NCBI RefSeq assembly: GCF_002288925.2
Contig: NW_022098072.1
Coordinates: 23,030,450-23,094,449 of the forward strand
Length of the DNA stretch: 64,000 nt
Source of the DNA: Delphinapterus leucas
Taxonomy: Eukaryota > Chordata > Mammalia > Artiodactyla > Monodontidae
Reading direction: 5' to 3'
Shown here: positions 37,401 to 49,400 of the stretch, piece after piece
Numbering within the stretch: the stretch's first letter is position 1
How the letters are laid out: each line of letters starts with the position of its first letter
Made by a program: the position numbers and the translations under genes
The notes under the pieces: model-generated
The model's input: only the letters and a program-made list of their open reading frames with translations
Told to the model about the DNA's origin: nothing
Databases searched by the model: none

Positions 37401-40400
37401 ATTCTTGGTAGCACACCCTTTCTTACTGAAGGCTATCATAAAGGAAAAAAAGAATGTTTAAATCCCTTAAACATTATAGATTTAGACAATTAAGAAGGAA
37501 GCACAAAGTATAACAATGGCCAACTGTCATGAATTGAAACATATGAACAATAGCGTGGCCACAGGACGAGTGGCCATCAATATAAAATCATCACATTTTC
37601 TTTCTTTTGAAGAGGACTTTTCTCCTAAAACGTTCCTGTAATGTTTATAAATCTAATGTAGCACTACTATGTGAGTTCAGAGACCTCCAGGGAGGAGGAT
37701 GCCAACTAGTACATAAGAGACCATATAATGAGTTCAGAGGGAAATTTTGTCAAAACTCTGATCCAAACCCCCACTCTTTCAGAAAGACACACGGGATTTG
37801 TATCACTCATAACAAACCTCAGTTTTTAAAGATCTCATCCTAATGACCCCACACAGTAATCTGCATGGAACTCCATTTATCTACCTTGGAAGAATGAAGA
37901 GCTGGGTTGACTCTGCTGACATTCAAACCTGCAGTTCCAGGGACTCTAGGTATTTCAAATCTGATGCTTAGACCACTAAGCCATCCCCTCCGGCCTATAT
38001 TTATTAGCAATCTGGAAGAGGGGATGAATAGTGAGGTGATAAAATTTGTTGATGCCAAAAAAAAAAAAAATCATTTGTATTAATCAAGACTAGGGAGAAT
38101 TTATGAGAACTCCACTAGGAATGAAAACCACAAAACAGTATTAACTCTGAAGATGATTCACAGACACGTGCAAGGTAATGCATGTTGGACTGAACAATTA
38201 AAACCTCAGGAATAGGATAATCACACTCCTGAATATTAAAAAATCTAGTTTTCATTAAGCTTTACACATTGGGTCAAAATGTAGATGCAAGTTCTTAAAA
38301 TGCTGTTAAAGGGAGATAAAATAATAAGCTGCTAGATATGTGACAATGAAAACATACTGTAACCTCTAATTCATTCTGTGTACCTTCTGAAGCAGCCATA
38401 ATGTTTATATTAAGACATAATATATGTTATTATGTTAAAATGTAATATTTTCCAAAATGTAATATATCATGAACTCACTTGGTAAAAATTTTCCTCATAT
38501 CTAAATGGCTAATTTTATAGTACTCTTTAAACACAGCATCCTCTTACTGGTAGAGAACGATGATACTTTTGCTAAGTACACCAGAATGAATTTGAGGGCT
38601 AGCAGGGTCCATGCTACCACCACCAACCACCCTACCATCCCACGATTCTAGTACAGACTCACTGCTAAGGAAATAGAAAAGAAAGGAATGAAGTTGGCAT
38701 ATGAGAGGCAATATAATCTTCTCCTAGATCTCTTCCTATTTGTCTTTATTCATTTATGAGGCTTTTTTAGTTTCTTTTGAGGGGAGACAAAGGAGAGAAA
38801 AACGGGACTCTGTTATTAGTTTGGGTATCTTCTTAAAAAATACAATCAATAAATACATTAGAATATCATTATTTCTAAGGCAGTCTTAATTTAATTTAAA
38901 GTATATAAAACAATTAGTAAAGTATACACATTAAGGCAATTTTAATCTTTATAAGTTAACATTGTTGTGATCATAAAATAGCTACTCAAGCCTGCCAGAT
39001 TCTAATAAAGGGCAGAAGGTATATAGGCACATTTATTTCTTGCAATAGTTCATTAAAAGCTAAAATCTTAAAAGATTTTAAACCTAAATTCATGCAAAAC
39101 AAGATTACTATTTTTTTTAAATGATTTAAAAAATTTCTTGGAAGATTCCCTATATCTTTGACTTTCTGAGATAAGATATTGAAGCAAAACTTTTTTTTTT
39201 TTTGGTATTATATGCCAACAACATCTAAACTATCAGCTCTCCAAAGGTTAAGCCACAGTTGATACCTTTCATTTATAAAAGAGTATTACCTTGACAAAAG
39301 CTATTCCATTGGGAGACACTGTGATATCATGCCTAATTTGGTAAAGTAAATCTGGAGGTACTCTTAGAGAGGTACAGCCAAATTTGAACTCATCATACCT
39401 GTTAAGAAAAAAAAAAATTAAGCAAATACTTTCTCAAATCACAGAACAGAGATTCTAGGCAATTTTAGGAATCTTTCTAATTCTATTGGAAACTCATTTT
39501 TAAACATCTAAACATGAATTAATATACTTACTAATATGTTTAGTTACCAAAAAGCAGTTCTTCAAATATTAGAAACATTTCTTAAATAGCACTATCCTAA
39601 AGTACATGGGAAAAATCTATACTAAAATACCGAATTTCAGCTCAACATATGACTACCTTACACTAAGTTCCCTGAAGAAAAATTTAAGCCTTAAGTAAAA
39701 AGACTGCAACTAACTTTTCCAAATTCCTGTTCTTACTAAAAAGAATTACCAATACAATTTCCATAAAAGCTTTCTAAAAGGAGTGAATATACTTCAGACT
39801 AAAACTATAACACTTGGTTTTAAATACACAGAAATCATTATAAAGGAAGACTGTATATTTAAGGGAAAAAATTCGGTTGACATGAAAAAATAAAATGTAA
39901 CATTTGGCAATTTAACTTTTCTTTTAGAAAACGAACTATTTCTAAGAAAAGTCAAGAGGAGGTCATAGCCGAAGTTATAAGATCATAATCCTCAAACTGT
40001 TCCACTGAAAAGTGATTTATACCAACAAATTAAATATAACTCTTATTTAAAAAGAGACCATAGATATACACAAAGATGGAACAGATAAATTGGCTGATCG
40101 TATTCACAATCTTCTTCATATGAGTTATTCATCCATGATGCTCAATCAGTCATATGGTGATCCATGTTAATTAATTAGTAAGGTAACTACAAAGAGCGGA
40201 CTAGATGTGCTACAGCCCATTCATCTTGCTCGTGAGGGCAGTCTCATGTGCAAAGAGGCACTCAAAGAAAGTCTAATTTTAGTAAGAAATACAAAGTACA
40301 ACAAAGTAATTGTAAATATGAAAAAAAACTTACTTCCCCAAGTTTTCCACATGGCCAAGGCAGGTGGAGAAACAGTAGTTGTATGCAATCACAATAGAAG

Positions 40401-43400
40401 GATACAGTGACTGGAAATCCAAAACGAGAACAGAGTTGCTATAGAAACGAGATTCAGGCTCCATAATTAGAGGAACACACTGTGGAGCTCTCATCTGGGA
40501 TCTTTGCTGTACACTAGGTGTCACAGGAATATAGTTCATTGGTTTAGCAATACGCAACATCATTGATTCCACACGGTACTGCAGGCAGAGAGGTAGAAGT
40601 AGGGAGAGAAGAAGAAACTTAAATACAAATATACTGGTCTTTTGAATATGTGAAAATCATTTGGGGGATGTTTTGCTCTTCAAAATATGGCTGTAAGACT
40701 TTTCTTACAACACAGTTACATAATGTTGGTTATTTAATCGGCTTTCAGGTATCAGAAGGGAACCCTTCGTAAGTCCTTTTCCTATTCCCATAACTTTTAT
40801 AAAAACTGCAAAATATGTCAGATAACTTACACAATAAGTTATTTTTGAAAAGACAGACACAATTAGATTTCTTTTAATATTTAAAGATAGCAATATCATA
40901 ATAAATAGATGTAGAAGAGACAGTTGTACAATTTGACAATTTCATTTAAAAAGTTGGCCAATAATCTTTGACAAATTTGGGAAAATTAGAGAATGGGGGT
41001 CAGGACACTTGAGATGGGTAAATGTTATCTCAATTTCCCAAGAAGGAACATAGGATTCCAAAACTGAAAGGTAGTCAGGTTAATACTGGTCCCTTACAAA
41101 AATTAATCAAGCAATTACTGATTGTTTATAATAACTGCTATAAAGCAGATGGTTTATAGTTTAGAAAAAGAAAGCACTCACAAGAACCAGCAAGGGTTCA
41201 CTGAAGTATTCTCATGTGGTTTTAAAGTATCTTTGCCTTTTATTATAAGCCAGATCAAATAGTTTTTAAAACTTGTGGGAGTATAAATAAGTAAAATAAA
41301 TAGCTTTATAAGCTATTTAATAATAGCAATAAAATTAAATACAGCAACAGGTAATGCCAAAGTAGTTAGTGCTCTAGTTTCGCTATATATACTGAATTGG
41401 TAGATTGGGGGAATGTTATAGATATAAAATAATTAAAAGATTTTATGAGGTTAAGGAAACTAAGCGATTTAATGTAGTATCCTGGATGGCTAGCACAGTG
41501 TTTATTTAACACACTAGAAGTATTCAAATAAACATTTGTGGGATAAAAGCATGAAACCATTTTCAGCAAGGCATTTAAACAAAAATCTTTCATTATATCC
41601 TTGGGAAACTAGTTAGAAAGAGATGAGTTAAATGGCTTCCAAGCTCCCATTTTTCTTTAACATTAAAAAAAAGTGATAAAGCCCACTTATGTTAATTCCC
41701 AAATCCTCCTTCTTTTTTTTATATTAAAGTTATCTGCTGGGAGTTGGAACAGCCAAAAGTAGGAATGTAAAACAAAAGAGAGGTAGACTTTCTTTGCCGC
41801 ATCCCCAGTTCTGAGCGGCCTTTCAAGTCATCCCTAATCACACTGACGGTATTCAGGAACATAATACCATCCTCAAGGGCATAGCCATTTATTTTCTTAT
41901 TATCATGCAAAACTCAGCAGTGGCCAAAAAGTTGGTGTGGAGAAAAAATAAAAAGCGGAGCTGTAACAAAGTTAAAAAAAAAAAAAAAGCAGAGCTGTTA
42001 AGTGGATTAAAGCTTTTCCAGAAAATGAAATTATAAGATTTGATTAACTAGCTACATGTATATATTAGTTGGTACCAGAAAGAAAGTTAAAAAAAAAAAA
42101 ATCAAATCACTTCAGACATCTCAAAAGTACGTATATCATTCACATAGAACTTTCAAGTGTGCAAGAAAATTGATTTCCTACCTGTGAACCCCTTGTCAGT
42201 ACATGTAAAAACTGAATGCCAAAAAGTCTAGCCATTTCACTGGTTTTCCCAATCAGGTCCAGCTGTTCTAACATTTGGAGATTTCCACGGACACGGCTAA
42301 TGTAATGATCAACCATTTTCCATCTGTTAAAAGAGAATCCATGCTATGAACGTTTGGGAAAAATTTGTATACTTGAAACTAGTACTGTTTTCATTATGTC
42401 AAAAACTACCTATTAAAAGTGAGGTTATTTACGGAGGGAGTCATGATCGAGCCTTTAGCAAAGTACGTTAAGGAGTTAAACATTAGAAAATTTCAGATAT
42501 TTCAAGGGCATAAAACCTAGTGAAAACATGTAAAGTTTAAAATAATGCTTGTGATAAGGTGGTAAGACTAAGGATAATTATTTTCAACATTTTGCTTGAT
42601 TTTACTCTATTTTTATTACAAAAAATTAACACTGTCTCTTAGATGCCACTGCTAATGATGCAATAATTATACAGTTATAATTATGCAATTAAAAGCTTTT
42701 AAAAAACATGTACGCTTTGGGTTATCACTGTTAATACCAGTCTTAAAAAAAGTATGCACTGGTGTCTTATGGAAAGAAACAGAGTAATTTGGTGAAGATT
42801 TAGAAAAATCAGGAAAATAATTTTATTTTTTATTATTATTATTATTATTTTTTGCGGTACGCGGGCCTCTCACTGTTGTGGCCTCTCCCGTTGTGGAGCA
42901 CAGGCTCCGGATGCGCAGGCTCAGTGGCCATGGCTCACGGGCCCAGCTGCTCCGCGGCATGTGGGATCCTCCCGGACTGGGGCATCGGCAGGCGGACTCT
43001 CAACCACTGCGCCACCAGGGAAGCCCCCGTTNNNNNNNNNNNNNNNNNNNNNNNNNNNNNNNNNNNNNNNNNNNNNNNNNNNNNNNNNNNNNNNNNNNNN
43101 NNNNNNNNNNNNNNNNNNNNNNNNNNNNNNNCCCGTTGTGGAGCACAGGCTCCGGATGCGCAGGCTCAGTGGCCATGGCTCACGGGCCCAGCTGCTCCGC
43201 GGCATGTGGGATCCTCCCGGACTGGGGCATCGGCAGGCGGACTCTCAACCACTGCGCCACCAGGGAAGCCCCCGTATCAACATTTTAATATGTATTTTTT
43301 TAAGATCATTCATGTGATCCTACATATAGCCAAATGTAAAGCTTAAGATAATGCATTATGTGTGGATTCAGTTCCTTTAAATATGTTAAGTCCAATTCTC

Positions 43401-46400
43401 GATTTCACTTGGCAAAAACATACATATCCTAGATAATACCTAATTAGAGGTAGCAAAAATATACATTTAGAGCATTCTAGGGTATATAAACAAACCACCA
43501 AATGTAGTTTTCAATGTTAACTTTGATATCAACTTTGATTTTATTTATTGGTATATAACTTCTCCTAAGCTTCTGTTTCAATAAGGCTTTGATCATAAGC
43601 TCAGTGCTTTCTGTGATTTCACTTCACTTCCTTGAGATTCCTTAAAAGAGACTGGAGAATAAGTTGACATGCTCAGAAAGCAGTTTCCCCAAATATATCA
43701 AATTGTTTTTAAGGCTAGACTTTCCTATCCTCACCATCATATGGCCTTACAATTCAATAAACAGAGCTTCATTCATTTCAAACATCAGATACATTAATTT
43801 TAGGACTATGTTCTTTATACAGCTATTTTCTAAGCTTATTACTATCCATTTTACCTTTAACCTAAGGAACAGTAGAGGTGGGAACTTTCAGTTCTGATTA
43901 CAGTAGAGTAACTGGTACTAGACTAGCCCTCCTGGATAAAAGAGTCAAGGGAATTGTTTTTGGGCAGTGAACAATAGGTAATGTAGGGCCATGCTCCTTG
44001 AGAGAAGGGAAACTCATGAGGTGAGCCCTAGCCTGCATGGAGCTAATTTTCTAAACACGGTGCAATGCGCTAAGTCTGAGCAGAGCTGGCTATACTGCTA
44101 AGCTGAGGAGGCAGGGATCAGAGTTCAGGCAGCTGCCGCTGGGGTCTGTGGGACAGGGCACCTGTGCAAGGGGCAGGCTTAGCATTTAGAAGTAAGGTGG
44201 GGCCTCCCTGTGAGTAACTGGCCCAGGGCTATGCTGAAAATGAGCAGGAGGAAACCACATGAGGCTTACTACAGAGTAGCTGCTCTGGGCTTCAGTTTGG
44301 AACAGAACTTGTTAGTGTTGCAGTTGGAGGTCTAGCCATGCCAGAGTGGAGAGACTTCATTACCCCCTTATTAACAACCTGGGCATCCAGCTGAGAGCTC
44401 AGAAAAACCACGCCTTAGGAGTAAGTTAGAGTAAAGCCAACTGTAGACAAACCTAAAACCAAGCACTAACAATATGCACATAGAATCTGGAGACTGAGTC
44501 TTGTCAAGTTGGAGGGGCTTAGGAAACACTTTGGGCTTTTCAGAAATCCACCTTAACAAAGCACAAAAACCAGGTTTGCACAAGTTCAAGGTGATCAGCC
44601 AATTACTGAATTGCCTACTAGGCAAAAATAAACATGCTTCAGAGGAAGATAAAATCCAGAATCTGTACAACAGAACATGAGCAATATCCATTACATAATC
44701 ATGCAAAGAAACAAAAAAATATGACCCACAGTTAAGAAAAAAGCAGTCAATAGAAACTAATACAGAGATGGCCAGGTGTTGGATTTAGTAACAGATAACA
44801 TATAGGTATCTAAAAATCTAAAGAAAAGATATTCAAGAAGTTAAAAGAAAAATGTAATCTTAGTGAGTTAACCAATGGTGAAATCCACCAAATATGGAAA
44901 CTATCAAAAGAAAGAACCAAATGAGAATTCTGGGACTAAAAATAACTGAAATACAAAATTTACTGGTTATTCTGTTTTGTTTTGTTTTGTTTTGTTTTTT
45001 GGCCTCACTGTGGGGCATGCGGGATCTTAGTTCCCTGACCAGGGATCAGACCTGTGCCCCCTGCAGAGGAAGTGCAGAGTCCTAACCAATGGACAGCCAG
45101 GAAAGTCCCTATTGATTGTTCTTAACAGCAGGTTGGTGATGACAGAAGAAAGTTAGTAAACTTAAAGATAGGTCGTTAGAAAATAGACTGAAGAAAAATG
45201 TACAGAGCCTCAAGGGTCTATGGGACACTGTCAAATAGAATAATATACATAGAGATTATTGAGATCATCAGTAAGTTGAGGTTATAAAAAAATCAGGTGA
45301 AATAAATTTCACAGGTAACAAACCCTTAGAAGAACAGATAGGACATATAACCTATTTCATCTTTGGCAGAGAACAGGAGGGAGATGCAACGGCCATAAAA
45401 GCAGGTAAGAATGAAATTGTTAATGTGTTAATAAATTCTTAAAGGTCACGTATGGGCTAGCATGACAATTTAGAATCACTGGGAGCCCTAGACACCAGGG
45501 AAATCTTTTTCCACGAGCCTCCACCAAGTGCTCACAAGAAAGACGGGGGGCAGGACAGTGCACACAGGAATAAAACCCTGCAACTTCTTCCAACCCTTCT
45601 CTTATATGAAGCAAAGCCTTGAGCTGCTGTGGGACCAGCAAGAAATCAATCCTTAGGGTTTATGCAAAGATCCATTATCTCTGGGAAGAGAAGAGATGCA
45701 AAAGATGTTTACAGCTGGGAGGGGGTAGTAGTAAAAGCTGCACCCGAGGGAAGGCAGGAAACCTCCCCTGTTCCAACCACGGGCCTTGTACCAAGTAACA
45801 AACAGTAGCTGTCTACCACTGAGAAAGGGGCAGGAAACTTTCCCATCATAGATTCCAGGCAAAGAAACACCACTCCTGGGGAAGGAGTAGAAGCATAAGC
45901 CATGTTCCTCTGTGGAAGAGTCAGGAAACCTGCTTGGGCCAGGACCTGGCAGTGATACAAAGCAGAGGTCTATCACCACTGTGGGAAGAGCAGGAATGCT
46001 GAGAAAGCCTCATCTTCGAGGCCTGGGAGAGCAGGAACTCTCAAAGACTAACTCTGGACCAGGAAAAGTGAGTTAATTCCCCTGCCTCCACTATAAGCCT
46101 TACACAGAAAAACAACAGCAGCAGCCATCCAGTCATTAAGCCTGACTTTGCCAAAAAAAAAAAAATATATATATATATATATTGCATACACTGGAAAAAG
46201 GAGAAGAAATGTTGATTTCTCATCAGAAATAATGAAGGCCAGGAGAAAAGGGAATTTAAAGCAGTGAAAGAAAAATAATTCTCAACCCCAGGACTAGTGA
46301 AAATATCATTCAAAAATAAGGGTGAGATAAAGAAAGACATTTTCAGATAAATAAACGCTGAGAGGATTTCTTGCCAGGAGTCTTCCCCTAGAAGAACTGC

Positions 46401-49400
46401 AAAGAAAACAATTTAGCACTTTCTTCAATGAAAATGTATGTTCACACAAAGCCCTGCATACAGCTTAATACATAATAGCTTCAAACCAGAAACAACTCAA
46501 CTGTCCATCAACAGGTGACTGGATAAATTGTAGTATACTCATACAATTGGATATTATTTAGTAATAAAAATAGGAACAAACTCTGGTTCATGCAACAACG
46601 TGGTTGCATCTCAAAAACATGCTGAGTTTCTTGAAAGAAGACAGACACAAAGCGGTAGACTGTAAATAATTCTAATAATACAAAGTTCTAAAACTGACAA
46701 AACTAATCTATAGTAATAGAAATTCAATTCATACTTACCTGGGTGGTTAAGAAATAGGTAGATTAACTACAAAGCTATATAAGGGAATTTTCTGGGTGTT
46801 AGAAATGTTCTTTATCTTGATTGGGGTAGTGATTACAGGGTGTATACATTTTTCAAAGTCATTGCACAATATACTTTAAACGTGTGCATTTTATTGCATA
46901 TAAATTATACTCCAACAATACTGATTTTTAAAGAGATATTATCCTCTTCAGAGTTATAAAACATTACCTGTATAGATCTGTCTTGTTATCAAACCAATCT
47001 GATAAGACTCGAAAAGTAAAGAGGGGAAAACGCTGATGAAGAACATGAAAGCTCACATTTTCAAAGGTGTAGTTAGTTAGAGCCACCTAAGGAAAGAAAA
47101 GGAAAACTCCATTATAATAATGCTCATACTTACATGCAAATTGGGTTCTAAAAAATCCTAAATATTTCTAACTTTTCATAGTAGATATGAAAGCTACTTG
47201 TAAAAATGATTCGTGTTACAACTGAATCATAATTAATTTAAAACTATGTATATATAGCCTACTGGACAGAAATGTTTGTAATAAATTAATATTTAATTAG
47301 AAAAATAATCAGACCTGAAGAGGTTCAACTTGGTCATATAATACTTACTTTATAGATCCCAGTTCTCATCACTTCTGTTTATACTCTATGCCAATACAAA
47401 TACTGACAAACAAGCACTGTCAAGCAAGTTAATTTTTTGTTCTTTCCGTACTTACTTTTTGATCCTGGATGACATGCTGATTAACAGGCTCCCACAGATT
47501 CGAGGATGAGTTATCTAGTTAAAGGCAGGCATTCATCCTGCTCCCAAGAATTATGTCAGTACTAAGACCCAATATATGGACATTATAGAGTCAATTTCAT
47601 TCCGAAAGCAAAAGATTAAAAAGAAATGACAGAATGTTTCCCATCTTCAAAATATGTAGGTGAAAGCTGTGTTACTGGGAGAAGAATACTGAAAAAGTGT
47701 CCAAATTCATAAAACATACCTCTAGCTAGATGATCTCTCAGAAATACCTACAAGACACAAGCAGTCTAAACAATGGCAGGTATTTCAGTGTAAAATGGAA
47801 ATTAAGGAACCAGCAGTCACCATTCTTAGGTCAGCTCGAGGTTCTGAGGAATAGTTCAAACAGCACTTCACATTTGTATATTACAATTTTAAAATATATT
47901 CTTTTCCACTTCTACAATCCAGCAAGTACAAAACAGGGATTGAATGTTAAGCTCATCTCAGTGCAGTGACCCCCAAAAAACTGGTCTTCTTTATCTAATA
48001 ATTTCTATCAATCTCCAGGACAGCATCAGAATGTGGCATACTTCGGAGTATGTGTATGTACTTACACTTAGACACACACACACACACACGGACTTTTAAA
48101 CTTTGGAACGAACCTATCTATTCTAAAGTCACCAGTATAAAGCAGGTACTAACCCATTATGGGGGTAAATGGATGTAAATTACCATTTCTTTTGCAAAAA
48201 TCAGTATTGCCCTGGAGTACTTCTCTCAAAAATAAATAACTCATTTTATTATAAAATTCCCATATTTGAATGACTCTTCTACATGCTAGTGAATATTTTA
48301 ATTTGGTTTAAAATTTTTTTCTATTTAGTTTCATAGAAAATTGAACCAAATATCTGATCTCAGGTAGTTACACGATTACCTAATAAAGAGAATAGCACTT
48401 TAGACCAAACCTAAACTTCTGCTAGAGTATATATCGTCATTAAAACAATCAAAAAAATCTCTACAGAAAAGATCACCATGTTGTCCTGCAGCTCTCTCAT
48501 TATGGGAAAACTTGAAGTTTGCCATGTAAGTTGACCTATAAGGATTAACTAGGGGATTCTTTGATCTCAAACTAAACTTAAATTTTAGAAATTGGTCCCC
48601 AATATCTGAGGCAGATGGCAGACCTATGTTCTGAGTTGATTTTATTTCAAATAGAACTATGTCATAAATTGGATTAAGACTAAAATATTATAATCTTATA
48701 GCACCCACTCTACTTTGGGTCTTCTTAGTGTCACAGAAGCATAAAAATGGTCACCTATAATCCCAGCTGTGAGTAAAATTAAAGGAAGGAAACATGAACT
48801 CTAAAATTAAGATGATCCACCTTTAGAATGTTCCAATCTTTAGAGTGATTTACTCCATAAGCTGACAGTGAATCTAAAACTATGAATTAGGAGTTTGTTA
48901 CTTGTTTTAGAAGGCAATCTGAGTAAGTTAAACATTGGAAAAATGTACTATGTAGATCAAAGTCAGAATTGATAGAGGAAGAAAGTGTTATAGTCCTTGG
49001 CCGTTTATTTTACTGATAAAGGAATCAGCGGATAGAGGTATAGTTACACTTTTCCATTCACAGAGTCAATGTGCAGTACCCAATGGTTAGTCACTTCAGA
49101 AACAAATTATTCAGAATGGGGAGAGGCAATCAGAATTAGTGCAAGGGAACTGAGAAAATAAAGAGGAAAGTGGAAGGAGACCATAAGGAAGCACCTGTGC
49201 CCTATTACCCTCTATCACCTTATTCCTGCAGTTGTTCCTCATTTCCCCAGAGTCTTCAATTAAAAATTTTGGTTGACATAAACTTTCTATAGAAAAATAC
49301 ACAAATTTAAAGTGAACAACTCATGAAGTTTTATGTATACATCCATGTAACCACCATGCATATGAAGAAATTTTTAGGACACTGGAAGGCTCCCTTGTGC

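Larger units (their letters stand above)
43900..46430 (+). mobile_element. L1 5' region and ORF1, heavily rearranged
   Basis: 43900-44400 resembles an L1 5' UTR. 44880-45260 carries ORF1 sequence ('AAAGAACCAAATGAGAATTCTGGGACTAAAAATAACTGAAATAC', 'AATGTACAGAGCCTCAAGGGTCTATGGGACACTGTCAA'). 46205-46400 resumes with the ORF1 3' part ('TCATCAGAAATAATGAAGGCCAGGAG', 'AGACATTTTCAGATAAATAAACGCTGAGAG'). Between these lies a GC-richer stretch (45390-46150) that is not recognisable ORF1. Confidence 0.6.
42324..46967 (-). other. REV3L: REV3L intron between wE4 and wE5
   Basis: GT-AG intron. It contains the second gap with duplicated flanks, and L1 pieces filling about 43900-46925. Nothing recognised in 42324-42830 and 43276-43900. 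Confidence 0.85.

Noticed and set aside
42852..43346. Open frames of 118-164 codons across the second gap
   Set aside because: They depend on reading the N gap as coding and on SINE sequence.
45653..45979. 108-codon minus-strand ORF in the GC-richer block
   Set aside because: It matches no known family, lies between L1 pieces, and has no splice or poly(A) context. Kept only as part of the repeat-array finding.
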